Below, one piece after another: positions 36,191-45,841 of a DNA stretch of 64,000 nucleotides. The stretch lies in assembly GCF_003688415.1 (NCBI RefSeq), contig NZ_REFJ01000002.1, positions 372,001 through 436,000 on the forward strand, given 5' to 3'. Position numbers and translations under genes: made by a program. Source of the DNA: Umboniibacter marinipuniceus (GTDB lineage Bacteria > Pseudomonadota > Gammaproteobacteria > Pseudomonadales > DSM-25080). Positions within the stretch are counted from its first letter, which is position 1. Each line of letters opens with the position of its first letter. Under the pieces are notes generated by a model that had not been told where the DNA came from, did not search any database, and saw nothing but the letters and a program-made list of their open reading frames with translations.

Positions 36191-36315
36191 AAAAAATACC
36201 TTGTTGTTTTTATTTGCGCATATATTAGCTTTACTATTGCAATCCAGTGTAATTCCTAAATGTTCATAGGTAAAGATTCTCAGTCATTTCATTCCACGTT
36301 TGCAGACCAAGCAGC

Positions 36316-36348
36316 CAAAAAAATACCGCTTCAACGAGCGGTATCTTT
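36316..36348 (-). terminator. Terminator after uup
   Basis: On the minus strand, ATACCGCT and AGCGGTAT form a stem with loop CGTTGA, followed by seven Ts. Confidence 0.9.
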
Positions 36349-36378
36349 AACAAAGGAGTTTGAATTAACAGCGCCGAG

Positions 36379-38259
36379 TCAGTCGGCATCTAACTCCATC
36401 CAGCGTTCTAACGCCTCATCAAGTTTGGCCTGAACGGTACTGATAAGCTCGAACTGTGAAGTTTGCTCAGCCACATCCCGCTCATAGAATGCCGGATCCG
36501 CCACTACCGATTCCAGCGCTGCAATCTCGGCTTCAAGCGCTTCAATGATACCGGGTAGCTGCTCCAGTTCGCGTTGGACCTTGTAGCTTAACTTCTTGCT
36601 AGGCTTCGCCTTAGATTTAGCCTCTTCAGCAGGCTTAGCAGCAGCTGATTTTGCTGGTCGTTGCTTCGCCACACTCAAAGTTCCGCCCTGGCGAATCCAA
36701 TCATCATAGCCACCAACGTACTCACGTACCCTGCCGCTTCCGTCAAGGGAAATGGTTGAAGTAATGACATTGTTCATAAAGGCACGATCGTGAGAAACGA
36801 GTAGCAGTGTACCTTCGAAATTTAGCAGAATTTCCTCAAGTAACTCCAAGGTTTCTAAGTCTAAATCATTGGTAGGTTCATCAAGCACTAAAAGGTTTGC
36901 GGGCTTGGAGAAAAGCTTGGCCAAGATAGCCCTATTCTGCTCACCGCCACTTAGCGCTCCTACCGGAATGCGAAGACGCTCCGGTGAGAACAGGAAGTCA
37001 GAGAGGTAACTAATGCCATGACGCTTGTGCCCATTAATCTCAATGAAATCGCGACCCTCACAAACGTTTTCAACCAAGTTCTTGGTAGGGTCTAAACTCT
37101 CTCGAAGTTGGTCGAAGTACGCTACCTCTATCTTAGTCCCTAACTTAACAGAACCCGACGTTGGCTGAATCTTCCCGAGCAACAGCTTTATTAGCGTTGA
37201 TTTACCCGCACCATTGGCACCAATGATGCCAATCTTATCGCCACGCATAATGACGGTACTAAAATTGTCAATAATCGTTCGTTCATCATAACGAAGACTT
37301 ACCTGTTCTAGCTCACTAACGATCTTACCGGAGCGATCTGCACCCTCAACGGAGAAAGTGGCTGAGCCCTGTCGTTCACGGCGTTGCATACGCTCGTCAC
37401 GCATTGCTTTCAGCGCCCTAACGCGCCCTTCGTTACGGGTCCGTCGAGCCTTGATGCCCTGACGAATCCACACCTCTTCTTGAGCCAACTTTTTGTCGAA
37501 CAATTCATTGGCGCGTTCCTCGGCAGCAAGCTCCGCCTCTTTATGATTCAAAAACCCCTGATAACTGCCTTCCCAAGCAATCAGACTACCCCTATCCAAT
37601 TCAATAATATTGTTGGCGATTTGCTGTAGGAATTGACGATCGTGGGTAACGAAAAGCATCGCGCCACGGAAATTTTGCAATTGCTCTTCTAGCCATTTAA
37701 TGGCTTCGATATCTAAGTGGTTAGTGGGTTCGTCAAGAATTAGGATATCGGGTTCCACCACCAGGGCCTGACCCAGCGCTACCCGGCGGCGCCAACCACC
37801 GGACAATTCTTTCATTAAGCTGTCGGCGTTTAATTCCAATTGCGAGAGCACAGTACTCACTCGCGTCTCAACGGACCAACCATCTAGGCTATCAATCTGC
37901 GACTGCACCTTGGCTAATTCGTCAAAGTTGATATCGTCCTGCGAGGTAAGGCGATGAAATTGAGCCAGAAGATCACCGACTGGATGAAGCCCTTCGGCAA
38001 CAACTTCGTAGACAGTTTTGTCATCCGCGTTCGGCAACTCCTGCGACAAGGTGGCAATCTTTGTGCCTGGACGAACCCAATACTCACCAGAATCAATGGT
38101 GTTGGTGCCGTTGATAATCTTAAGCAAACTAGATTTTCCAGCACCGTTGCGCCCCAGCAAGCCAATTTTTTGGCCACGAAATAGCTGAAGATCAACATGA
38201 TCGAGAAGAACGTGAGTACCGTAAGCAAGCGAGGCTTGGTCTAGGCGAAGTAAGGGCAT
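36379..38259 (-). CDS. uup: ABC-F ATPase Uup
   Basis: A 626-residue ABC-F protein with two ATPase domains and no membrane segment. Walker A motifs lie at 36-43 (GRNGAGKS) and 347-354 (GANGAGKS). Signatures LSGGWRRRVALG and LSGGEQNRAILA are present. The C-terminal domain is a coiled coil preceded by a Lys/Ala-rich linker, as in Uup. The family acts at the ribosome; Uup loss affects transposon excision in E. coli. It is downstream of the hydrolase gene on the same strand, followed by a terminator. Confidence 0.93.
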   Translation of the reverse strand: MPLLRLDQASLAYGTHVLLDHVDLQLFRGQKIGLLGRNGAGKSSLLKIINGTNTIDSGEYWVRPGTKIATLSQELPNADDKTVYEVVAEGLHPVGDLLAQFHRLTSQDDINFDELAKVQSQIDSLDGWSVETRVSTVLSQLELNADSLMKELSGGWRRRVALGQALVVEPDILILDEPTNHLDIEAIKWLEEQLQNFRGAMLFVTHDRQFLQQIANNIIELDRGSLIAWEGSYQGFLNHKEAELAAEERANELFDKKLAQEEVWIRQGIKARRTRNEGRVRALKAMRDERMQRRERQGSATFSVEGADRSGKIVSELEQVSLRYDERTIIDNFSTVIMRGDKIGIIGANGAGKSTLIKLLLGKIQPTSGSVKLGTKIEVAYFDQLRESLDPTKNLVENVCEGRDFIEINGHKRHGISYLSDFLFSPERLRIPVGALSGGEQNRAILAKLFSKPANLLVLDEPTNDLDLETLELLEEILLNFEGTLLLVSHDRAFMNNVITSTISLDGSGRVREYVGGYDDWIRQGGTLSVAKQRPAKSAAAKPAEEAKSKAKPSKKLSYKVQRELEQLPGIIEALEAEIAALESVVADPAFYERDVAEQTSQFELISTVQAKLDEALERWMELDAD

Positions 38260-38278
38260 AGTTACCTACAAAACGAAT

Positions 38279-39067
38279 TTAGTTGAGACGCGACGCTAAA
38301 AAGCTGAGGGTACGATTCCAAGAATCAGCTGCGTATTCACTATTATAGTGGTTACTCCAGCCCTGAGTATCTTTAACGTCGAAGCCATGGGCGGCACCTG
38401 CATATGGGACTATGTCAATAAACTGGGCGGAACTCTGAGCCCCAAACAAATCATAGCAAGGTTCGATGGCGGTGATTGTATCAGACTCAGCAAGGAACAC
38501 GAGCAAATCGCTTTGTTTCTGCCAATCTGAGCGCGCTCGGTTGGGAAATTCACAAAATGGGTAATAAGCTACCACTGCGGCGGGTGATCGGCTTTGCGGC
38601 CAATGCCCAGTGAATGTCTCCAACGCAGCCCAGGCGCCATGAGAGAAACCTATCACCGCAAAGCGGCTTAGATCAGCACGGGGATCCTCGGCAACAATAT
38701 CCATGGCTGCCGCCAAGTCATGCAATCTTTCACCCGCCCAAAGTTGACGCCCACTACAGACTTTATCTACTTCAACATCTCGGGCGCCGAAGCTATCTAT
38801 CGCCACCGCAAAGTAGCCTGCGTTACTGAGCCGCGCGAGGCGTTCTTCACGCAACCACTCCTTTTCACCACCACAGCCATGCATAAGAAAGACGACGGGA
38901 ACACCTTCATCAGTTTCTACCTGTGTATGAATGTGCGGTCTCATGGCCTCAATCCAACTAGTGGCATCATATTTAGCGGGAAACAATGCCGCATATAAAT
39001 AGGCCACAGCTAACACCGCAAAACCCAGTAACAACAACACCGAAAAGAGAATTACTCGCTTTGCCAT
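38279..39067 (-). CDS. Alpha/beta hydrolase, dienelactone-hydrolase-like
   Basis: A 262-residue hydrolase with an N-terminal hydrophobic segment (about 4-29) that may be a signal anchor. The nucleophile elbow is GFSHG (Ser142). The acid is probably Asp in FLAESDT and the base His in AGAAHGFD, the dienelactone-hydrolase pattern but with Ser instead of Cys. An oxyanion motif (LMHGCGG) is at 61-67. Substrate unknown. The start overlaps the riboflavin synthase stop as TAATG. Confidence 0.75.
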   Translation of the reverse strand: MAKRVILFSVLLLLGFAVLAVAYLYAALFPAKYDATSWIEAMRPHIHTQVETDEGVPVVFLMHGCGGEKEWLREERLARLSNAGYFAVAIDSFGARDVEVDKVCSGRQLWAGERLHDLAAAMDIVAEDPRADLSRFAVIGFSHGAWAALETFTGHWPQSRSPAAVVAYYPFCEFPNRARSDWQKQSDLLVFLAESDTITAIEPCYDLFGAQSSAQFIDIVPYAGAAHGFDVKDTQGWSNHYNSEYAADSWNRTLSFLASRLN

Positions 39068-39678
39068 TATCCAACCAACTCTCGAGCTGCCAGAACACGC
39101 TCTACCGTGTTAACAATAGCTTGGGTTTGTCGATCGATCTCGATATTGGTGAGCCGGCCGACTTCAAGTGCGCCATGGGTGGTCTTGGTAAGTGTGTCCG
39201 GTATGTACGCCACGCTAAAACGATCATCCTCCACATCAACTAGGGTTAAGCTACAGCCGTCCAACGCAACAAAGCCCTTTACGAACAGATACTTCTTTAG
39301 TGGCTCTGACATGGCGTACCAGACCTTCACCGCATTCTGTTGTTGGTCAACCCTAAGGACTTCTACCGATGCGTCTACGTGGCCAGACACCACATGACCA
39401 CCTAGTTCCTGGCCCATTTTAAAGCTTCGCTCAGTATTGACGCGATCATCAATTTTAAGTGATCCAAGATTAGTTAGCCGCAGCGTCTCCTCAATGGCAT
39501 CAAAGACCACGCCTTTGTCATCCCAAGACACCACACTCAAACAAACGCCATTGACGGCTACCGAAGCACCTTGCTCCAAGCCCTTACGATTGCTGAGCTC
39601 GACAGTAAATCGGTAAACCCGATCAATCACTTCTATATCAACAATTCGGTCATAGCCCGATACAATTCCGCTAAACAC
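39067..39678 (-). CDS. ribE: Riboflavin synthase, alpha subunit
   Basis: A 203-residue enzyme made of two tandem lumazine-binding barrels (about 1-95 and 96-203). It dismutates 6,7-dimethyl-8-ribityllumazine to riboflavin. The N-terminal MFSGIV and the paired motifs GASVAVNGVCLSV and GFVALDGCSLTLV are diagnostic. It is not in a rib operon, and I see no FMN riboswitch upstream, so it may be a stand-alone copy. Confidence 0.93.
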   Translation of the reverse strand: MFSGIVSGYDRIVDIEVIDRVYRFTVELSNRKGLEQGASVAVNGVCLSVVSWDDKGVVFDAIEETLRLTNLGSLKIDDRVNTERSFKMGQELGGHVVSGHVDASVEVLRVDQQQNAVKVWYAMSEPLKKYLFVKGFVALDGCSLTLVDVEDDRFSVAYIPDTLTKTTHGALEVGRLTNIEIDRQTQAIVNTVERVLAARELVG

Positions 39679-39829
39679 TTAACACCACCTAAAACTGGAT
39701 AAATACGAATTTTAGCTTATCGTCATTTAGAGCTAATTTAAATGCCAATGGCGTCATAAACGACCATGTTTAGGTATTTTTCGCAAAACTGACGAATGAC
39801 CAATTATGGACGGCAGGTCACAAATAAAG

Positions 39830-39889
39830 TTGACCGTAGGCGACAAAACCTTAGACTGCGCAAGCAAATAATAGCACCACCCTAGTGGT
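39830..39889 (+). promoter_or_regulatory. Candidate fadL-like promoter with downstream inverted repeat
   Basis: TTGACC at 39830-39835, a 16-bp spacer and TAGACT at 39852-39857. ACCAC-CCTA-GTGGT at 39876-39889 lies in the expected leader just before the Shine-Dalgarno sequence. It could be an operator or an RNA hairpin. Confidence 0.4.
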
Positions 39890-39908
39890 ACAAAGGGAGA
39901 AGATCACT

Positions 39909-41303
39909 ATGAATATGAAGAAAATCTCAGCCGCAATTGCGCTGACAACAATGAGCTCAGGCACGCTTGCCGCTGGTTTCCAATTAGCAGAACACTCTGC
40001 TGCAGGCCTTGGTAGAGCATTCGCTGGTGAAGGCGCAGTGGCCGACAACGCCGCCGTTATCGCTCGTAACCCTGCAGCAATGTCATTATTCAAAACAGTA
40101 TCGCTAAGTGGTGGTATTTCTTATGTTGATCCTAACATCAACATTGAAGGCACAAACACCTACATGACGGCCACTGGTCCACAGACTATTGCTGCCAACG
40201 CAGAAGATGTTGCACCAACCGCTATCATCCCTAATGGCTACATCATTGTGCCATTAAATGATAAGTGGGCTTTTGGTCTTGCACTCAACTCACACTTCGG
40301 TCTGAAGACTGACTACCCAACTGATTTCGCAGCTTCGGAATCTGCTGGCGTTGCAGACATCGCAACCTACAACATCAACCCACAGGTTTCTTACCGCATT
40401 AATGACATGATCACCTTGGGTGCTGGCGTTAGCGTAATCTACGGTCACGCAGAGTTTGGTGTATCGAACTCACAAGCATCACAGGCGAACATCAGTGGTG
40501 GCATCTACCAAAGCACTTACGCAGCAGGTATTGCACAGGGCCTAACGCCTGCACAGGCCGCCGCGCAAGCAGCTGCTGTGGCAGGTGCCGCAACACCAGC
40601 TGTTGGTACTAAGCTTGCTCACGTTGAAGGTGACGGTTGGACTTGGGGTTATAACCTTGGCGCTATGTTTGAACTCAGCGAGAGCACTCGTATTGGTTTG
40701 ACCTATCGTTCAGAGATCGACATGGAATTCGACGGTGATCTGGATGGCTGGTCACCAACTAAGCTTGATCCAAGTGTTGGCGATTTTGACGGTTCATACT
40801 CTTCGCCAGGCTCAGCGCAAACTGACTTACCTAGCATGCTTGAGTTGTCGTTGCACACTTACTTAACTGATACCATCAGCATGCAGGCTAGCTGGCAGCG
40901 TATTGGTTGGAGCAGCTTTGAAACACTAGAAGTTGAGCTGGACAATGGTGATCCAAACCTAGTTCTTGCTAAGAACTACTGGGATGACACTAACCGCTAC
41001 GCCGTTGGTTTTGGCTACGACCTGAATAGCGCGTTGACTTTCCGTGTTGGTTACGCGCTTGACGAAAGCCCAGTAAGTGACACTTACCGCAACCTTTCTA
41101 TCCCTGACGCTGAGCGTACTTGGATCACAGCAGGTATGACTTGGAACATTTCGAACAACTCATCAATGGATGTAGGTTTCGCACGTGTTTCCGGTGATGA
41201 CGCTACGATCAACTACACTAGCTCTACTTCAACCGTATTCAACGGTGAAATCGCTAAGGGCGACGCGAACATCGCGGCCGTTTCTTACAACTACAGCTTC
41301 TAA
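39909..41303 (+). CDS. FadL-family outer-membrane transporter
   Basis: A 464-residue OMPP1/FadL/TodX barrel. The signal peptide ends at Leu-Ala-Ala and the mature protein begins GFQLAEHSAAGLGRAFAGEG, the plug or hatch motif of the family (NPA follows: ARNPAAM). The C-terminal strand ends in Phe. It admits long-chain fatty acids or other hydrophobic compounds. An Ala/Gln-rich surface loop lies near residues 205-235. The ATG at 39909 has GGGAG upstream; the frame is open from 39885. Confidence 0.9.
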   Translation: MNMKKISAAIALTTMSSGTLAAGFQLAEHSAAGLGRAFAGEGAVADNAAVIARNPAAMSLFKTVSLSGGISYVDPNINIEGTNTYMTATGPQTIAANAEDVAPTAIIPNGYIIVPLNDKWAFGLALNSHFGLKTDYPTDFAASESAGVADIATYNINPQVSYRINDMITLGAGVSVIYGHAEFGVSNSQASQANISGGIYQSTYAAGIAQGLTPAQAAAQAAAVAGAATPAVGTKLAHVEGDGWTWGYNLGAMFELSESTRIGLTYRSEIDMEFDGDLDGWSPTKLDPSVGDFDGSYSSPGSAQTDLPSMLELSLHTYLTDTISMQASWQRIGWSSFETLEVELDNGDPNLVLAKNYWDDTNRYAVGFGYDLNSALTFRVGYALDESPVSDTYRNLSIPDAERTWITAGMTWNISNNSSMDVGFARVSGDDATINYTSSTSTVFNGEIAKGDANIAAVSYNYSF

Positions 41304-41325
41304 GCTGAAGTAGCGTTAAATCAAG

Positions 41326-41352
41326 AAGGCGGCCCTCGGGTCGCCTTTTTTA
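41326..41352 (+). terminator. Terminator after the fadL-like gene
   Basis: AAGGCGGCC pairs with GGTCGCCTT (one wobble pair), followed by TTTTTT. Confidence 0.9.
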
Positions 41353-41400
41353 TGTGGGTACCAGTTAGCCAATATCAACGGACTACCGCCCACCTTCACC

Positions 41401-41436
41401 TTCACCCTCACACTTCACCCTCACACTTCACCCTCA
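41401..41436. repeat. 13-bp tandem repeat, 2.8 copies
   Basis: TTCACCCTCACAC is repeated at 41401-41413 and 41414-41426, with a partial third copy to 41436. Related CTTCAC bases lie just before it. Confidence 0.9.
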
Positions 41437-41541
41437 GGTTGCACACATCGCTCTTAACGACTCTCGCTTAGCCTCAAAGCTGGGTAGCATAGAAGATGAC
41501 ACTGAGACCGAAACGTTCAGTCGAATCTATATTCTTTGAGG

Positions 41542-41575
41542 CAAAAAAATGCCCCACTAAGTAGCGAGGCATTTA
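41542..41575 (-). terminator. Terminator after the unknown membrane-protein gene
   Basis: On the minus strand, AAATGCC pairs with GGCATTT across a 13-base loop, followed by a T run. Confidence 0.8.
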
Positions 41576-41602
41576 TCAACACAAACGAGTTAAGGCGAAA
41601 GA

Positions 41603-42466
41603 TTAGCTAGACGCTAACGCTTCCTCTTCTTCCTTAACTTCCTCGTGCCAGTTGAAGATGTTCAATTCAATCATGAAGAAACCTAGCAACCATAGGAAGG
41701 CATCCCAGAAGTCTAAGAAATCTCCGTAGAAGCCCCAGTAGGCAGCACAAGCAAACAAGGTGGCGTAGAGAACGCCCTTAATGATGTAACCAACGCGCAT
41801 GCCGTGATCGGTAAGCTTGTTTGCCAACTGAAGGCGAACATCCACCTCCAAGACAACAACAATAGCAACCCAAGTAGCTGCATTGATTACATCAATACCT
41901 GCTAGCTTGATTGCATCGGCAAAGGTAAGCTCCGGCGCAATAATAGACGTACCATTGATTTGCAGCAGATTACTATTGGCAATCGCCCCACAGGTCTCAG
42001 CCGTTAGCGTGGTGTACTCATCTAAGTCAGTCATAATCGAGAAGTTTTGACCAATCAGTGAGCATGCATTAGCAATTTCGAATGGTGAAGTGTTTAAGAG
42101 GTAAAGGGCTTTAGCAATATAACCCCAACATGAGTAAACAATGAAGCCGTAACAGAGCGCTTTGACTGCGATCAAAATGACTTTGTAGCGTTTGACTCGC
42201 TCGTCACTCATTAAAAAGGTCTCTGCCTCAAAGAGATAAAGCAAAAGTACCCACGCTGCGGTATCAATCGTCGCCGTGAAGGCCTCAATTAACTGCGATG
42301 CACTGCTTAGCTCTCCACCAAATGTGTGGTGGAACGCCGCCCATTCTTCTAGGAAGAAAGCGTAAACGTTATAGGTTAATGCCGCATAGATTAAGTATTT
42401 AAAACACTGGTAGAGCAACCTTCCAGGGCTCATTGTAGACTTCGTTGTCATCATTGGTTCACTCAT
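41603..42466 (-). CDS. Unrecognised multi-pass membrane protein
   Basis: A 287-residue protein from the ATG at 42466; four codons upstream a TTG is also in frame. It appears to have about six hydrophobic segments, arranged as two similar halves: YLIYAALTYNVYAFFLEEW with WVLLLYLFEAETFLM, and later ATWVAIVVVLEVDVRLQ with ATLFACAAYWGFYGDF. Acidic residues sit inside membrane helices (LYLFEAE, VVVLEVD, FFMIELNIF), which might carry ions. The C-terminus is very acidic. I do not recognise the family. It lies just downstream of puuDA, but a terminator separates them. Confidence 0.7.
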   Translation of the reverse strand: MSEPMMTTKSTMSPGRLLYQCFKYLIYAALTYNVYAFFLEEWAAFHHTFGGELSSASQLIEAFTATIDTAAWVLLLYLFEAETFLMSDERVKRYKVILIAVKALCYGFIVYSCWGYIAKALYLLNTSPFEIANACSLIGQNFSIMTDLDEYTTLTAETCGAIANSNLLQINGTSIIAPELTFADAIKLAGIDVINAATWVAIVVVLEVDVRLQLANKLTDHGMRVGYIIKGVLYATLFACAAYWGFYGDFLDFWDAFLWLLGFFMIELNIFNWHEEVKEEEEALASS

Positions 42467-42516
42467 AGTATTTCGCAATTAGATTGCGCCTCTCAAACAG
42501 TTGTTACTTTATTATT

Positions 42517-42555
42517 AAAAATATAAAGCCCAAGCTGTAACATCGCTTGGGCTTC
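42517..42555 (-). terminator. Terminator after puuA
   Basis: AAGCCCAAGC and GCTTGGGCTT form a perfect 10-bp stem, followed on the minus strand by a T-rich stretch. Confidence 0.85.
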
Positions 42556-42559
42556 AAAA

Positions 42560-43897
42560 TTAAACGCTCAACAGCAGGTATTCACGCTCCCATGAACTAA
42601 TAACTTGCTGAAATGCTTCGAATTCAGTCATCTTGACCGAATGATACGCTTTACAGAATGACTTTCCGAACACACCTTTAACTTCTTCACATTCGTCAAG
42701 CAAACGCAGCGCCTCTTCCAAACTACGCGGTAAGCCGATAGGTTCATCGTAGGCATTACCTACGTATGCGTCGGTAGTCTTAAGCTTCTCTTCCATTCCT
42801 AACAGGCCTGCCGTTAAGGTAGCCGCGATTGCTAGATATGGATTTGCATCGGCGCCTGGGAAGCGGTTTTCAATACGACGTGCCTCGGGGCCAGATAGTG
42901 GTACGCGAAGACCTACTGTTCGGTTATCGTAACCCCAGTGCAAACTCGTTGGCGCTGAGATTTCCGGAGCAATTCGGCGATAGCTGTTCACATTCGGTGC
43001 GAAGAACGGCATCAATGCAGGGCTATATTTTTGTAGACCAGCAATATAGTGATGAAACAGCTCGGTTTCTTCGCCATTCTCGTCAGAGAAAACGTTCTGC
43101 CCAGTTTCAACATCTAATAAACTCTGGTGGAAATGCAATGCCGAACCAGGTTCATTCTTCATTGGCTTAGCCATGAAGGTTGCGTAGATGTCGTGGCGCA
43201 TTGCCGCTTCACGCATAATACGCTTAAACATGAACACCTGATCCGCGGCGCGAAGCGCATCACCGTGAAGGAAGTTGATTTCCATCTGTGCGGCGCCACT
43301 CTCGTGAATTAGAGCGTCTACATCAATCCCCTGAGCTTCACAGTAATCGTACATGACCTCAAATACTGGATCGAACTCATTCACTGCGTCAATGCTGTAA
43401 CTTTGACGTGCGGTTTCTGGGCGACCAGAACGACCCACCGGCGGCTTCAGTTCAAAATCAGGGTTACTTTCCTTCGCCACCAGATAGAACTCAACCTCAG
43501 GCGCCACAACCGGGCGAAGTCCGAGCTCTTCATAACGCTTGAGTACGCGACGGAGCACCGAGCGGACGGCCAATGGGTGAAGCTCACCTTCTGGCGTGTA
43601 GGCATCATGGATGACCTGTGCAGTTGGCTCTTGGTCCCACCATGGAACAAGGCAAAGCGTATCAGGATCTGGACGCATGATCATATCGCGATCAGTTGGG
43701 TCAACCAGTTCCCAGTAGTCGTCGCTCCACTCTCCGTGAACGGCTTGAATAAGAATACCTTCCGGTAGTTTCATCTCTTCACGTTCAAACTTTGACGCTG
43801 GCATTACCTTGCCGCGAGCGTTACCCGTAATGTCAGGCATTAAACACTCTACTTCGGTAATACGATTTTCTTCAATCCACTTAGTTATAGATGTCAT
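42560..43897 (-). CDS. puuA: Glutamine-synthetase-family gamma-glutamylputrescine synthetase
   Basis: A 445-residue glutamine synthetase-like ligase. The GS fold is complete: N-terminal beta-grasp domain, metal and ATP motifs EVEFYLV, SGAAQMEINF, GSALHFHQSL and NRFPGADANPYLA. Sequence type and the adjacent puuD gene indicate gamma-glutamylation of putrescine, the first step of the Puu pathway; another polyamine or amine is possible. puuB, puuC and puuE are not in the window. Confidence 0.82.
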   Translation of the reverse strand: MTSITKWIEENRITEVECLMPDITGNARGKVMPASKFEREEMKLPEGILIQAVHGEWSDDYWELVDPTDRDMIMRPDPDTLCLVPWWDQEPTAQVIHDAYTPEGELHPLAVRSVLRRVLKRYEELGLRPVVAPEVEFYLVAKESNPDFELKPPVGRSGRPETARQSYSIDAVNEFDPVFEVMYDYCEAQGIDVDALIHESGAAQMEINFLHGDALRAADQVFMFKRIMREAAMRHDIYATFMAKPMKNEPGSALHFHQSLLDVETGQNVFSDENGEETELFHHYIAGLQKYSPALMPFFAPNVNSYRRIAPEISAPTSLHWGYDNRTVGLRVPLSGPEARRIENRFPGADANPYLAIAATLTAGLLGMEEKLKTTDAYVGNAYDEPIGLPRSLEEALRLLDECEEVKGVFGKSFCKAYHSVKMTEFEAFQQVISSWEREYLLLSV

Positions 43898-43906
43898 TGG
43901 AAACTC

Positions 43907-44665
43907 TCACTTATTGCTTGTCTGGTATGCGCTGACAGCTTGGCTAAAAGCACTAAATATTGCTGTATAAAACGCATTTTCTTTAACTCGGTATTCGGGA
44001 TGGAATTGCAGCGCCAAACAAAACTGATCGTCACTATCTAAACGAATAGCTTCAATTAGTCCGTCGGGCGCTCGTCCCTCGATGAGTAGACCCTGCCCTA
44101 AGTCTTTGATTCCCTGCTCATGAATTGAGTTAACCTGCACAGTTTGACCAAGCCCAAAGCTTGCCAACAAACCGCCTTCAGTTAATTCAAGATCATGAGT
44201 TGGGGCGTATTGCTCTGCAAACGTCAGTGACTTGTCGTCACGATGATCGAGCATACCCGCTTCATTGTGAACGGCCTGGTGAAGTGTACCGCCGTAAACA
44301 ACATTTAACTCTTGAAACCCTCGACAGATACAAAGTACTGGCATCTTTCTAGCAATCGCACCCTTGATAAGCGACATACTCATAGCATCACGAGCGGGAT
44401 CAATGAGCGTCCCGGGCTGAAGTGCTGGGCCATCATAATGATGAGGTTCTAACATGGAGTACGAACCGGTAATCATGACGCCATCTAGGCGATCGAGGAG
44501 TTTTTCGACATCGATTTCGTTAGGTAACGCCGGAATAATCACCGGTAAACCGTTTACGCCATCGACAATAGATTTGACATATTTTTCACCAACTTGGTGA
44601 AGGTGGTGAGGAGCCTCATTACTTCTATCTGAGGTAACACCGATTAGTGGTAAAGCATCACGCAT
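43907..44665 (-). CDS. puuD: Gamma-glutamyl-GABA hydrolase, peptidase C26 family
   Basis: A 252-residue class-I-glutaminase-like hydrolase. Nucleophile Cys114 lies in LCICRGFQE and the catalytic His and Glu in LQFHPEYR. It releases GABA (or the corresponding amino acid) and glutamate. The ATG at 44665 follows AAGGA and begins the conserved MRDALPLIGVTSDR; a GTG eight codons upstream is less likely. puuA follows nine bases downstream, so the two form an operon. Confidence 0.85.
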   Translation of the reverse strand: MRDALPLIGVTSDRSNEAPHHLHQVGEKYVKSIVDGVNGLPVIIPALPNEIDVEKLLDRLDGVMITGSYSMLEPHHYDGPALQPGTLIDPARDAMSMSLIKGAIARKMPVLCICRGFQELNVVYGGTLHQAVHNEAGMLDHRDDKSLTFAEQYAPTHDLELTEGGLLASFGLGQTVQVNSIHEQGIKDLGQGLLIEGRAPDGLIEAIRLDSDDQFCLALQFHPEYRVKENAFYTAIFSAFSQAVSAYQTSNK

Positions 44666-44811
44666 AAAGTCCTTACGCTGGTCCAACACAGAGTGAAGGC
44701 CAACTGAAATTGCTAATTATTATTACTGCGATTTGAAGTTACTACTGCCGTAAATTTTTTTCAACACTTTCCGTTGAATATTTAGCGATTTCTAGTCAAA
44801 TAATTGAAAGA

Positions 44812-45564
44812 CTAGTCAAGTTTATCACTCAAACCTTCGCGATATAGCTTATCTCGCTTTAGCGACCTCACCATGGAGTGTAATGACTTAGATCTAAACT
44901 CACGCCTATATAATACTAAAACTACAATAATCGCTCCACCCAGCATAGCGTAGGGCGAAATGAACCACCCGCAAAATGCTAGTGCAAAGTACCAAGCGCG
45001 CAAGCCAAAATTAAAGGCGTGGCCCGCCCGATCAGCAAGACGAGCTAGGTCATCTGCCATGGCTTCAACCTCCTCCTCGGAATACGCCGGCAGCTCCTCG
45101 GGCATGGGCGCGCTCCCTACTAACACCGAGAAGAAGCTATATTGTCTAACCGCCCAGGTAAATTGGAAGAATGCATGAATAAAGATGAGCAAGACACAAA
45201 CCATCTTGAATTCGCGAGGAACGCCCAAGTAAGCATCGAACGCTTGAATGCTGAGCATTGACACCTGAACCATTCCCTCGCCAAAGAGGACGGTTAACAT
45301 GGCACCAATAACAAGCACCGTAGAGGACGCGAAAAAGATAACGCTGTGTTCAATCCCCCGCAGCACACCCACATCAGCTACGCGGTTATCGCGCTTTAGC
45401 AACCGCTTAATCCAATACAGCCGCTGGGTATGAAGGGCGCGCGACACACTAAAACTCGTTCGCGCTCTGCGCTTTGCAAATCGTGCGTAGCCAACCCAAA
45501 GAAACAGCACTAGCACCGCACAAATTACATCCAACATAACTGCATTCACAGGAGTATCCACCAT
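44812..45564 (-). CDS. DUF599 membrane protein
   Basis: A 250-residue protein of DUF599 with about four membrane helices. Family motifs are visible: FFQFTWAVRQYSFFSVLVGSAP split across two segments, the FNFGLRAWYFALAFCGWF helix and the LYRREFRSKS end. Function is unknown. It is monocistronic, divergent from the transaminase gene. Confidence 0.8.
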   Translation of the reverse strand: MVDTPVNAVMLDVICAVLVLFLWVGYARFAKRRARTSFSVSRALHTQRLYWIKRLLKRDNRVADVGVLRGIEHSVIFFASSTVLVIGAMLTVLFGEGMVQVSMLSIQAFDAYLGVPREFKMVCVLLIFIHAFFQFTWAVRQYSFFSVLVGSAPMPEELPAYSEEEVEAMADDLARLADRAGHAFNFGLRAWYFALAFCGWFISPYAMLGGAIIVVLVLYRREFRSKSLHSMVRSLKRDKLYREGLSDKLD

Positions 45565-45721
45565 TCAAATCAGCAATTCTTAGCTAACTATCATACGCCC
45601 CTAGCATTAACATTCCATGACGAAGGCCAGTAAATATGCACGTTAGCAGCCGTAATATTAGCTTAAGTCAGGAGCTGTTCACGGCGTGTTAAAAAAAAGC
45701 GCAAATCAGGTGTAAAAGATA

Positions 45722-45750
45722 TTGAACACTAAACCAAAAATGATTATGGT
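45722..45750 (+). promoter_or_regulatory. Candidate promoter of the transaminase-mmsA pair
   Basis: TTGAAC at 45722-45727, a 17-bp spacer and TATGGT at 45745-45750, about 90 bp before the start codon. Confidence 0.4.
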
Positions 45751-45841
45751 AGCTGTCAAATAAATCAAACACTTGAATCAACATTATGAACACCCCCCAC
45801 TACTAAAGTGGTTCGTGCTCATTTGTATTTTGGAGAGAGAT

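Noticed and set aside
39679-39884. FMN riboswitch before riboflavin synthase
   Set aside because: None of the conserved RFN elements were seen.
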